Below are positions 22,410 through 29,773 of a stretch of DNA of 35,412 bases, piece by piece. A model generated the notes under the pieces. That model was given only the letters and a program-made list of their open reading frames with translations. It ran no database searches and was not told the DNA's origin. The DNA is from an uncultured Anaerolineae bacterium (lineage in GTDB: Bacteria > Chloroflexota > Anaerolineae > Anaerolineales > Villigracilaceae). Location of the stretch: positions 1 to 35,412 of the forward strand of contig CAIWAX010000302.1 in assembly GCA_903910795.1 (NCBI GenBank). Direction: 5' to 3'. Made by a program: the position numbers and the translations under genes. Position 1 is the first letter of the stretch; each line of letters opens with the position of its first letter.

Positions 22410-23042
22410 TTATTTTTCATGGTAATCCCGGTTTCTGCACGGGATGGTAATCCCGGTTTCTGCACGGGATGGTAATCCCGGTTTCTGCATGGGAATTGAT
22501 TCGTAAAAAATAAGCAATGTGCTGCCGTATTTTCGCTCATCAAATTTTTGCAGGTTGGCAAGCGGGATATCTTGATATTCGCGTGGGTGAATCTGGACGA
22601 TGACTTCGCCGGTTTCGGTCAGCCAGCCTGGGTTGCCATCGACAACTTTAAGAGCCTGGGACCACATTTCTTTGTACTGCGGCGGGGCGATGTAAATGTA
22701 ATCGAAATGAGAGTCGGGCGGTAGTTTCAGCATGGCAAAGGCATCCGCCCGGCGCACTTCAGCCTGGGCGCTTAATCCGCAGACAGCCAGATTTTCTTTG
22801 ATGGTTTCCACCGGCAGCCGGTTGATGTCTGTAAAACGGATGAAGGTAGCCTCCCGGCTGAGAGCTTCAATGCCAATCGCACCGGTTCCGCCAAATACAT
22901 CCCACCAGCGCGAATCAATCACATCCTCGCCCAGAATATTGAACAGAGCTTCCTTGACCATATCCGTAACAGGGCGGGTGGTGTCGCCCGGAACTGTTTT
23001 TAACTTTCGTCCTTTGACCCGGCCCGCGATGACGCGCAGCAT
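22410..23042 (-). CDS. rsmD: 16S rRNA (guanine(966)-N2)-methyltransferase, with repeat-derived C-terminus
   Basis: A 210-residue RsmD-type methyltransferase. It starts with MLRVIAGRVKGRKLK and contains TRPVTDMVKEALFNIL, the SAM-binding DVFGGTGAIGIEALSR (48-63) and the acidic TDIN (71-74). Motif IV, normally DPPY or NPPY, reads IAPPQY (118-123), so the usual acidic or amide residue before PP is Ala. This may be lineage-specific or affect catalysis. The last 25 residues are encoded by three 25-bp tandem repeats that are read in three frames, giving MQKPGLPS, RAETGITIP and CRNRDYHEK. The normal C-terminus probably ended near LLIFYESIP. Its start overlaps the stop of the UroD-like gene. coaD, a common neighbour, is absent. 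Confidence 0.88.
   Translation of the reverse strand: MLRVIAGRVKGRKLKTVPGDTTRPVTDMVKEALFNILGEDVIDSRWWDVFGGTGAIGIEALSREATFIRFTDINRLPVETIKENLAVCGLSAQAEVRRADAFAMLKLPPDSHFDYIYIAPPQYKEMWSQALKVVDGNPGWLTETGEVIVQIHPREYQDIPLANLQKFDERKYGSTLLIFYESIPMQKPGLPSRAETGITIPCRNRDYHEK
22419..22493. repeat. Three tandem 25-bp repeats at the 3' end of rsmD
   Basis: Three head-to-tail copies of a 25-base unit (ATGGTAATCCCGG then TTTCTGCACGGG); copies 1 and 2 are identical and copy 3 differs at one base. Each unit holds a small hairpin ATCCCG/CGGGAT across copy joints. They lie inside the coding sequence. The unit is not a multiple of three. Confidence 0.93.
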
Positions 23043-24022
23043 TATTGTTCCACGCCCGCGCGCACGGCCAGCAAATTGCCATACGGTGCGATAATGGGCA
23101 CCACGCAGCCTGTGCCCAGCAGCAGCCGTTGGCCCAGGGTCTGGTGAATGGCGTCATTTAGTTCGGCCTGAACATCGGCACTGGAACCATATACAATTGT
23201 TTCGCGGCGCAGCCCGCCGCACAATACCGCTCGCGTTCGTGAGAGTGCATCCGTCAGACTGGGGGGAGTATCGCGGTCGTGCCAGTTAATGATATGAACA
23301 GGATAATCGGCTACACTGCTGAAGTAGACATTATCGCCATGCAAGTGCAGCATATTCAACCACAGCGGCCGTGCGGATTCGAGGGTCAGCAGATCATAAG
23401 AACGCCCAAACTCTATAAACTCACTTTTGGAAAGCAGGCTGGTCTGGGCATGCTGAACAGCATAGAAAACCCCATCCACCAGGCCGTTGGCGCGGGCGGC
23501 GCGGATAAAACGCCGGGTACTTTCGGCGATAATTTCCATACCACGCCCAACCAGATCGGGGCGCATGCGAATGTGGGAGATCAGAACATCTCCACCAGCC
23601 AGGTTTTTGGCCTGTGCAAGGGGAGAAAAAATTGTCTGAATCAGCGGCACATCGGGCCCGAGTTTGGAGCGCAGAATGGCCAGACACTTGAGTTGGTTGG
23701 CAAGAAAAGGCGAGTCAGCATCCAGAATGCTCAGTCTGGCCCAATCATCGATCGAAAAGACCGCCCTTTTGGTATATCTGCGTGTGCCTTCGCTATCCCC
23801 ATGCCATTCATCATTCACGCCCCAATCTTTGATGGCGAACGATGAGGCCGGGGTGACTTTGACCAGATCCCAATCAAAGGTTTTCTGCCATTGCAGTGTC
23901 GCGGCAGCCAACTTTTCTGGAGTCTGGTCATCAACCGGAAAATGTCTCCATAACGCCACAGGTTGGCGGTCGAGATCCTGGCCTGCCAGGCAGGCTTCCA
24001 TGCGTTGGCGATGATTCATCAT
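23042..24022 (-). CDS. Uroporphyrinogen decarboxylase (UroD)-fold protein, probable methyltransferase-type
   Basis: A 326-residue protein of the UroD/MtaA superfamily. It begins with RMEACLAGQDLDRQPVALWR, the usual family opening, but lacks the arginine-rich segment that binds uroporphyrinogen in HemE. His228 (LHLHGDN), Cys268 and Cys306 (GTGCVVP) are placed like the zinc ligands of cobamide-dependent methyltransferases, so methyl transfer to or from a corrinoid or thiol is more likely than heme synthesis. No corrinoid protein gene is nearby, though a B12-dependent mutase is in the window. It overlaps the acetyltransferase stop by four bases (ATGA) and the rsmD start by one base. HemE function cannot be fully excluded. 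Confidence 0.8.
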   Translation of the reverse strand: MMNHRQRMEACLAGQDLDRQPVALWRHFPVDDQTPEKLAAATLQWQKTFDWDLVKVTPASSFAIKDWGVNDEWHGDSEGTRRYTKRAVFSIDDWARLSILDADSPFLANQLKCLAILRSKLGPDVPLIQTIFSPLAQAKNLAGGDVLISHIRMRPDLVGRGMEIIAESTRRFIRAARANGLVDGVFYAVQHAQTSLLSKSEFIEFGRSYDLLTLESARPLWLNMLHLHGDNVYFSSVADYPVHIINWHDRDTPPSLTDALSRTRAVLCGGLRRETIVYGSSADVQAELNDAIHQTLGQRLLLGTGCVVPIIAPYGNLLAVRAGVEQ

Positions 24023-24633
24023 AAAAGGCTTCTTTCTGCCGCATCAAAGGCGGCGCAGGCTTGTTTTGCGCTGGGTGATTTTGGGAAATCTTCGGAGAAT
24101 AAGCTCCAGATCATCTGGTCGGATGGCTGGCCGTTGGCAAAACTTCGTTCGCGCAGGGTAGCCTCGCAAGTGAAACCCAACTTGCGGGGCACGGCTGCCG
24201 AACGAATATTTTTCACTGAGTGATGGATTTCAACACGGTTGACTTTGTTGATTTCAAAGGCAACCCTGGTTAGGGCGGCCGAGGTTTCGGTGGCATAGCC
24301 CTGGTTGATGAAGTCTTTGTGTATCCAGTATCCGATTTCGAGAGCGCCAGCACCCAGGCGGGGGTGAAGCCCTGTACCGCCAAGCAGGCGGGTATTTTCC
24401 AGGTTGAAAATGCCATAGATGTAATTAATATTCAGATCAAAGCTGGAGCGCATCCGGCGCAGCCGCTCCACTTTCATGGAAAATGGTTCAGGTTCAGCCG
24501 CGGCCCATGGCATCCAGGGCAACAGGTGATCCAGGCTTTCAGTGACTGCATCGGCCAGCATGCCAGCATCCGTCGGGTTATAACAGCGGATGAGCAGGCG
24601 CGGGGTGATGATGCGATAGGCGGGGTTGAACAT
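24019..24633 (-). CDS. GNAT family N-acetyltransferase (RimJ/RimL-like)
   Basis: A 204-residue acetyltransferase. ITPRLLIRCYNPTDA near the N-terminus is typical of the RimJ/RimL branch. The sequence LEIGYWIHKDFINQGYATE carries the acetyl-CoA pyrophosphate loop (Q/N-G-Y-A), and NKVNRVEIHHSVKNIRSAAVPRKLGF gives the C-terminal part, split here for length. The substrate could be a protein N-terminus or a small amine. The start at 24633 is chosen because GGAG lies eight bases upstream; an earlier ATG would overlap the previous gene. Its stop overlaps the next start as ATGA. Confidence 0.88.
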   Translation of the reverse strand: MFNPAYRIITPRLLIRCYNPTDAGMLADAVTESLDHLLPWMPWAAAEPEPFSMKVERLRRMRSSFDLNINYIYGIFNLENTRLLGGTGLHPRLGAGALEIGYWIHKDFINQGYATETSAALTRVAFEINKVNRVEIHHSVKNIRSAAVPRKLGFTCEATLRERSFANGQPSDQMIWSLFSEDFPKSPSAKQACAAFDAAERSLL

Positions 24634-24650
24634 GAGGATTTCTCCGTCGG

Positions 24651-26189
24651 TTATTTTTGTTTGATCAGACAAAATTCTGCGCCGTCGCGTCCGATGGTGT
24701 GGATCACAGGCATTTTTCGGTAGATGGACCGGATATCCAGATCGCCGCGGGTATGGAACAGCAGCAAGTCACCCGATTGTACATCGGCTTCCGTTTCCTG
24801 TTCCAGGTTTTTTAAGTTCATTCCCTGTCCATAATATTGGGCCAGCGGAAATTCGCGTTGAATGTGCAGGGTCGAATTGGGATCATTGACGCGAGCCCAT
24901 TCAACGGCCTCCTTGTAACAGGTCAGCCAGTATTCGGTTTCAAACGAACGAAACGCTCCACTTTCCCCGCCACTCATAAAATTGTAATAAGCATATTCAT
25001 AAGGATGCAAATGAACAATTCCAATCAATCCGGGTAAAACCAGCAGCAGGATAATAACCGACCATAATAGCGGGTTGAGTTTTTCGAACAGCCATTCAAA
25101 TCCAAAACCAATCATCAAGAAGATAGGCGGGGTGATAAAAAAGAAATGGCGAAAGCCATCGTAAACCGATGGTTTGTTGTAGAGTAAATAGGCCAGCATG
25201 AAGGTGAAAAGGCTAAAAACCACTAGAAGGCCACGCCATTCCAGATTCCGATTTCGCACGCGCCATATAGCAACAAAACATCCAAAAACAAACAGGAACC
25301 AGGTCGGGTCTGTCAGCGTGCGGGCGAACATCTGTAGCAGATAACTGCGCGGCATATCGTTGGCACGAAAGATCTGACCTTCAAACAATACTGCCAGTTC
25401 AGTGGGATTGTTTGACATGTGTTTGAAGACTTCCACCAGACGATTCAGCGGGTCGGCCCATAAATACGGCCAGAAAATGTACATAATAATGACCGCAATG
25501 CTGCCATATAGGATGAACAATGGCAGAGACCGCCAGCCTTTTTTGAATAAGAAATATACAAAAATGAGCGCGCCAGCCAGCGGGCCAATGACCCGCGTGG
25601 CGGAAGCTAATCCAAGAACCAAAGCAGATACCAGCAGGTAACCCCAGGGTTTTTTCTCTTCACCAGTCAGGCGGTCAACCAGCCCCAATCCCAGGAGCAG
25701 CGACAGCATGAATAGAACCATGAATGGAATATCCTTCGGGTTGATGAAGGCATGTCCCCAAAAAACCGGCTGCCAGGCCATGAAAGCTGTGGCGGCGGCG
25801 GCCGGCCAGGGCGCCAGCCAGCGCCTTGCCAGGAAATAAAAAATCAGCAGGCCAATTTGGAAGGTCAAGAAGTTGATCAGATGCCAGGCTGAGGCCATAT
25901 CGATGCCCGGAGCAGCGGTGAGCATCTGTTCAAAAGGCCGTGCCATTAACAGATACGCCGGGCCGTAGATTTTGTGATCTTCCGGGCTTTTACCGAATAC
26001 CGAGTAAAAATCAAAACCAGGTGAGAAGGCTTGCGGAGTGTAGGCAATGCGGATCGAATCGGCGTAGTTGTAAAACAGCGGCTCATCCCACGAAAGGCCG
26101 TAATCTTTAAAAGTCAACACACCGGCTGCCATGTTGATCAGCAATAGCAGAACGATCGGGGTGAGGGGATGTCTGGTAAAGCGTGACAC
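24651..26189 (-). CDS. Multi-pass membrane glycosyltransferase (GT39/ArnT-like)
   Basis: A 512-residue protein with about ten to twelve membrane helices and a soluble C-terminal region of some 100 residues. The first extracytoplasmic loop has an acidic pair in LSWDEPLFYNYAD, the hallmark of polyprenyl-phosphate-dependent GT-C transferases. A second loop has HAFINPKDIPF, similar to the dolichyl-phosphate mannosyltransferase family. It probably moves a sugar from a lipid carrier to a protein or glycan outside the membrane. The acceptor is unknown. The GTG start at 26189 is chosen because it follows the upstream stop by four bases. UDP-xylose synthase and GtrA genes lie upstream on the same strand, consistent with a surface glycan function. 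Confidence 0.85.
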   Translation of the reverse strand: MSRFTRHPLTPIVLLLLINMAAGVLTFKDYGLSWDEPLFYNYADSIRIAYTPQAFSPGFDFYSVFGKSPEDHKIYGPAYLLMARPFEQMLTAAPGIDMASAWHLINFLTFQIGLLIFYFLARRWLAPWPAAAATAFMAWQPVFWGHAFINPKDIPFMVLFMLSLLLGLGLVDRLTGEEKKPWGYLLVSALVLGLASATRVIGPLAGALIFVYFLFKKGWRSLPLFILYGSIAVIIMYIFWPYLWADPLNRLVEVFKHMSNNPTELAVLFEGQIFRANDMPRSYLLQMFARTLTDPTWFLFVFGCFVAIWRVRNRNLEWRGLLVVFSLFTFMLAYLLYNKPSVYDGFRHFFFITPPIFLMIGFGFEWLFEKLNPLLWSVIILLLVLPGLIGIVHLHPYEYAYYNFMSGGESGAFRSFETEYWLTCYKEAVEWARVNDPNSTLHIQREFPLAQYYGQGMNLKNLEQETEADVQSGDLLLFHTRGDLDIRSIYRKMPVIHTIGRDGAEFCLIKQK

Positions 26190-26193
26190 GATG

Positions 26194-27420
26194 TTATTTT
26201 TCCCGTTCTGGTGGAGCGGCCAGTGTGTTGAGTAAATTTTCCAACTCGGTTTCTTCATCCTGCTGCTGGTTGAAATACTCAGCCATGAAAGCTGAGCGGC
26301 GCAGGCGCAAAGCCATGCGGGCAACTGCGCTTAAATCTTGCGCGCTGACCAGTTCGCGTGCATCGGCTGCGGCGTAGGCGCGGGCAGCTTCGAACCAGGT
26401 GATCTCGGCGCGCAAAGAATCGATGCCCATTTTTTGGATCAGTTGGATGGCCTGACTGGCCAGGTCATCTGATAAGCGCACATGCCGCAAATGAGCGCGG
26501 GCTTCCTGGAGTTCATGGTTGGCGGCATTAATTTCACCGGCGTACTGGTTGATCAGGGCACGCGGGTTAGTCATATAAGCGGTAACCCGCCGGTAGGCCT
26601 CCAGACGTTCATCTGGGTTTTCCAACCCGCGCACGACCACCCGCAGCCCAAAACGATCCAGTATTTGCGGGCGAAGTTTGCCTTCCTCGGGGTTCATTGA
26701 GCCGATCAGTACAAAGCGTGCGCGATAGGTGGCCGAAACCGGTCCACGGCGGACGGTGTATATGCCTTGTGCCGCCGCATCCAGGATAGCGTCGATGATT
26801 TCATCGCTGAGCAAATTGATTTCGTCGATATAGAGCAGGTTTTTGTCTGCCTGTGCCAGGATGCCGCGTTTGATGCGCATGCGCTCGTCGCGCAGCGTGG
26901 CAGCCCGTTCGTCAATGCCACCAACCACATCTTCCAGCCTGGCATTAAGCGGCAGTTCCACCAGACGCACACGATCAGATGCGGTAAGAGGTTGACCTTC
27001 GGCATATTTTTTTGCGCATTCGGGGCAGACCGCATCGATGCCGCCTGTTTCGATATCTTCCGGCAGGCAGCCGTAATAACAAGTGGAGCGTTCTGTTTGA
27101 GGAAGAAGGTCAAGCAATGAGCGGACGGCCGTGGTTTTCCCAGTTCCGCGCGGTCCCACCAACAGGATTCCCCCCACATTTGGGTTGATCAGACCCAGCA
27201 TCAAGGCCAGTTTCATGTCATTTTGGCCAACCAGGGCCAGGAAGGGGAAGGGCAGCGGTTCAGCTAACCCGGAATCACCCATTTGCTCCATGCTTTTGGC
27301 CAACTCTTTCCCGGAGGCAAAATCCAGCAGTTCCTTCAGAGAACGGAACTGCCGTGCGGGCTGCGCCTCCCCTGGCAAGTTGTTGATTTGTGGGAGCGGG
27401 GCTGATTCTGGTGTGGTCAT
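26194..27420 (-). CDS. Magnesium chelatase ChlI/BchI-like AAA+ ATPase with cysteine insertion
   Basis: A 408-residue AAA+ protein. Walker A is GPRGTGKTTA (89-98), Walker B is LLYIDEINLL (195-204), and sensor 1 is IGSMNPEEG. The region RLEDVVGGID is typical of ChlI. Between Walker A and B are C114-x3-C118 and C132-x2-C135, which could bind zinc; this insertion is present in bacterial ChlI relatives. ChlD/BchD and ChlH are absent here and no other pigment genes are seen, so it may be a chelatase-like motor for another target. The N-terminal extension of about 50 residues is not typical of BchI. It sits four bases after the thioesterase stop and is coupled to the glycosyltransferase gene. Confidence 0.87.
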   Translation of the reverse strand: MTTPESAPLPQINNLPGEAQPARQFRSLKELLDFASGKELAKSMEQMGDSGLAEPLPFPFLALVGQNDMKLALMLGLINPNVGGILLVGPRGTGKTTAVRSLLDLLPQTERSTCYYGCLPEDIETGGIDAVCPECAKKYAEGQPLTASDRVRLVELPLNARLEDVVGGIDERAATLRDERMRIKRGILAQADKNLLYIDEINLLSDEIIDAILDAAAQGIYTVRRGPVSATYRARFVLIGSMNPEEGKLRPQILDRFGLRVVVRGLENPDERLEAYRRVTAYMTNPRALINQYAGEINAANHELQEARAHLRHVRLSDDLASQAIQLIQKMGIDSLRAEITWFEAARAYAAADARELVSAQDLSAVARMALRLRRSAFMAEYFNQQQDEETELENLLNTLAAPPEREK

Positions 27421-27424
27421 GCTT

Positions 27425-27892
27425 TCATCTTTTTAACCGAAGCGCCTGACGCTGTTTCGCGATGTCCAGGCGATACTGCTCCGCGGGTGTTTCAGCGATG
27501 ACCTGCGGGATTTCAACAGGTTTTCCGGTTTCATCGAGGGCTACATACACCAGGTGGGCGTTATTTGTGTACACTTTTACACCAGTGATGGGGTTTTCAG
27601 CCTCGACATGCACTTCGGCTTCCATCGATGTACGACCGGTGTAGGTCACTTCGGCGCGCAGATTGACCAGATCTCCGATTTTGATAGGCTGCTGAAAGGT
27701 CATGCTATCCACCGCGACCGTTACCACCCGGCGCTGCGCGTGGCGCATACAGGCCAGCGCACCACATTCGTCTGCCAGCTTCATGATCCAGCCGCCATGC
27801 ACATTCCCGAGGTTGTTGGCATGTTCGGGCTGCATCAATTGGGCAATGCTGATCTGAGAGTGGCTCATTGTTTTGGGCGAAAGTTCTGTCAT
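27425..27892 (-). CDS. Acyl-CoA thioesterase (hotdog fold, YciA/BFIT-like)
   Basis: A 155-residue hotdog-fold thioesterase. NNLGNVHGGWIMKLADECGALA (split: NNLGNVHGG, then WIMKLADECGALA) carries the catalytic Asp and the central helix. VAVDSMTFQQPIKIGDLV and GRTSMEAEVHVEAEN match the acyl-CoA hydrolase branch. The C-terminal 35 residues resemble the short tail of this group. It hydrolyses acyl-CoA to free acid and CoA; chain length is unknown. The start at 27892 lies at the edge of a 25-bp dispersed repeat. No ribosome site is visible; TATACT 19 bases upstream could be a -10 box. Confidence 0.9.
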   Translation of the reverse strand: MTELSPKTMSHSQISIAQLMQPEHANNLGNVHGGWIMKLADECGALACMRHAQRRVVTVAVDSMTFQQPIKIGDLVNLRAEVTYTGRTSMEAEVHVEAENPITGVKVYTNNAHLVYVALDETGKPVEIPQVIAETPAEQYRLDIAKQRQALRLKR

Positions 27893-27915
27893 GGAAAGTA
27901 CCCATAAGTTCAGTA
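27891..27915. repeat. Dispersed 25-bp repeat, copy A
   Basis: An exact 25-base match (ATGGAAAGTACC then CATAAGTTCAGTA) to two other sites at 32142 and 34128. Here it lies in the 31-base gap between the 122-residue gene and the thioesterase, inverted relative to the thioesterase, and its first two bases are in the start codon. Confidence 0.9.
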
Positions 27916-27923
27916 TAGGAAGA

Positions 27924-28292
27924 TTAATCCAGATCCAGGCGCATTTCGCCAGCATCCAGGGTATGCAGCAGTTCTGGTTCGTCCTGCAATACATCGATAT
28001 TTTCAGGTGTCAAATCGCTCATCAATTTTGCCAGCGGAATGGTGGCATTAATGCGCAGCGGGGCCGGAGGTCTGGGCGGTTTTAGGCGCTGAGCATATTC
28101 TGATGAGCGTTTACGAATGATGCGCGGATCATTCGTCAGTGTACCCACATAGTAACCCAGCACAGAATACACTTCTCGTTGTGGGGTTACAAAACCGATC
28201 CATTCGCCAGCGCGGTTATACAGGTATGGAAATGCCAGGAAAGCCTCTGCATCTCCGCTGGTAGTATATATTGGAATAATTGAGGTGGCCAT
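27924..28292 (-). CDS. Small hypothetical protein, possibly a beta-flower type domain
   Basis: A 122-residue protein with a repeated aromatic/Gly pattern (YLYNRAGEWIGFV and VYSVLGYYVGTL), then a basic stretch (IRKRSSEYAQRLKPPRPP) and an acidic helical tail. The repeated pattern reminds me of the '4-fold beta flower' proteins, but this is a tentative memory. No catalytic motif is seen. It lies between gtrA and the thioesterase with gaps of about 30 bases, and has no clear ribosome site. Confidence 0.6.
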   Translation of the reverse strand: MATSIIPIYTTSGDAEAFLAFPYLYNRAGEWIGFVTPQREVYSVLGYYVGTLTNDPRIIRKRSSEYAQRLKPPRPPAPLRINATIPLAKLMSDLTPENIDVLQDEPELLHTLDAGEMRLDLD

Positions 28293-28325
28293 ACTGTTTA
28301 TTTTACGCCAGAACCATTCGATTCG

Positions 28326-28796
28326 CTAAGCAAATCGTTCACTATCAATATCGTTATAAGTCCAGTAACGATTGACAAAGAAATTCCACATCATCACAAC
28401 TCCCACGGCAATCGCCAGGGTTCCGTTGTGGCTCAAAAGCTGGTGAATGCCAGTTGTGCCCGGTATATTGCCCAGTAATTGATCAAACGCCGGCTCTCCA
28501 AAATGCAGGATTGGAACCCGGATGAGCAGCCCGGCTGCATTTACCAGCGCAAACTGGAAGAGCTGGCGGGCGAGGGGTTTGGAGCGTGATTCCGGGTAAG
28601 TCCAGAAGCGATTCCAGACAAAGTTGCTGATAACCGCGCAGATGAAGGAAATTGTTCCGGCGAATACCAGTGACAGGCTAAAAAGAGATACCAGCAGGTT
28701 CATCACGCCAAAATCGATAAGGGCGCCAATAACCCCAACCACGGCAAATTTTAGAAAGCGGTTGCGCTCAACCGGATTTGTGATTAGAACGGTCAT
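28326..28796 (-). CDS. GtrA family membrane protein
   Basis: A 156-residue protein with four hydrophobic helices and the GtrA pattern: [19 protein letters not shown] at the start, [12 protein letters not shown] between helices 2 and 3, and [10 protein letters not shown] at the end. GtrA proteins are thought to flip polyprenyl-phosphate sugars across the membrane. It overlaps the UDP-xylose synthase gene by four bases (ATGA), so both likely serve sugar export or glycan modification with the membrane glycosyltransferase downstream. Confidence 0.9.
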   Translation of the reverse strand: MTVLITNPVERNRFLKFAVVGVIGALIDFGVMNLLVSLFSLSLVFAGTISFICAVISNFVWNRFWTYPESRSKPLARQLFQFALVNAAGLLIRVPILHFGEPAFDQLLGNIPGTTGIHQLLSHNGTLAIAVGVVMMWNFFVNRYWTYNDIDSERFA

Positions 28797-29749
28797 GCCA
28801 ACCCCAATTTTTGCTTAAAGTACGGGATTGTGCGGTTCAGCCCTTCCTCCAGATCAACCTTTGGTTCCCATCCCAGGATGGTCTGCGCGCGGGTGATGTC
28901 GGGCCGGCGGCGCTGCGGGTCACGTGAAGAACGCGCGTCAACGTAGGTGATTTCGGTGGTATTGTCTGTCATGCGGTTGATGGTTTGGGCGAACTGTAGG
29001 ATGCTCATCTCAACCGGGTTTCCAATGTTGACAGGCATGTGCTCATCTGACATCAACAGCCGGTAAATGCCTTCGACCAGGTCATCCACATAACAAAAGG
29101 AACGGGTCTGGCCACCGTCACCGTAGACGGTCAGGGATTGACCCAGCAAAGCCTGCTTTAACAGGTTTGGCAGGGCCCGGCCGTCTTCCAGATCCATTCG
29201 GGGGCCATAAGTGTTAAAAATACGCACGATGCGTGTATCCACGCCGTGCTGGCGGTGGTAAGCCAGAGTCAACGATTCCGCAAAACGCTTGGCTTCATCG
29301 TAAACCGCGCGGGGACCGGTGATATCGACATTCCCAGCGTAGGTTTCCTTCTGTGGATGTTCGGTTGGGTCGCCGTAGATTTCGCTGGTGGATGCCAGTA
29401 AAAAGCGCGCGTTGTTGGCTTTGGCAACACCCAATGTATTATGTGTTCCCAGCGCGCCGGCTTTCATGGTCTGGATGGGTAGATTGAAGTAGGCATACGG
29501 TGAGGCTGGATTGGGGCTGGCGGGCGAGGCAAAGTGCAGCACGGCATCCAGCTTGGCGGGGATAAAAATATAGTTGGAAACATCGTGTTTGTAGAACGTG
29601 AAATGCTGGCTCCCAAAGAGATGAGCGATATTGTCCTTTGAGCCAGTGACGAAATTGTCCAGACCGATTACATCGTGACCTTCAAGAATCAGCCGGTCGC
29701 ATAAATGAGACCCCAGAAATCCGGCTGCGCCGGTGATCAGAATTCGCAT
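28793..29749 (-). CDS. UDP-glucuronate decarboxylase (UDP-xylose synthase)-like SDR enzyme
   Basis: A 318-residue extended short-chain dehydrogenase. The NAD site is GAAGFLGSH (7-15). YDEAK is the catalytic Yxxx[19 protein letters not shown] and [19 protein letters not shown] closely follow the UXS signature (YGDPxEHPQ, GPRxxYDExKR). [10 protein letters not shown] and RPDITRAQ are also typical. It should convert UDP-glucuronate to UDP-xylose. A related dTDP-glucose dehydratase is less likely given the GDPxEHPQ motif. The start at 29749 follows TTGGAGA; an ATG 12 bases upstream has no site. Confidence 0.9.
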   Translation of the reverse strand: MRILITGAAGFLGSHLCDRLILEGHDVIGLDNFVTGSKDNIAHLFGSQHFTFYKHDVSNYIFIPAKLDAVLHFASPASPNPASPYAYFNLPIQTMKAGALGTHNTLGVAKANNARFLLASTSEIYGDPTEHPQKETYAGNVDITGPRAVYDEAKRFAESLTLAYHRQHGVDTRIVRIFNTYGPRMDLEDGRALPNLLKQALLGQSLTVYGDGGQTRSFCYVDDLVEGIYRLLMSDEHMPVNIGNPVEMSILQFAQTINRMTDNTTEITYVDARSSRDPQRRRPDITRAQTILGWEPKVDLEEGLNRTIPYFKQKLGLA

Positions 29750-29773
29750 GATTTTCTCCAAAAAATGAATTGT

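Noticed and set aside
22419-22493. Tandem repeats considered as a CRISPR array
   Set aside because: The units are directly adjacent with no spacers and lie in a coding sequence.
23042-24022. HemE uroporphyrinogen decarboxylase
   Set aside because: The N-terminal arginine cluster for substrate is missing and His/Cys residues are placed like those of zinc methyltransferases.
27873-28085. Short plus-strand open frame containing MESTHKFSIG from the dispersed repeat
   Set aside because: It is antisense to a gene. The frame after the repeat differs at the three sites, so a conserved leader peptide is not supported beyond the repeat itself.
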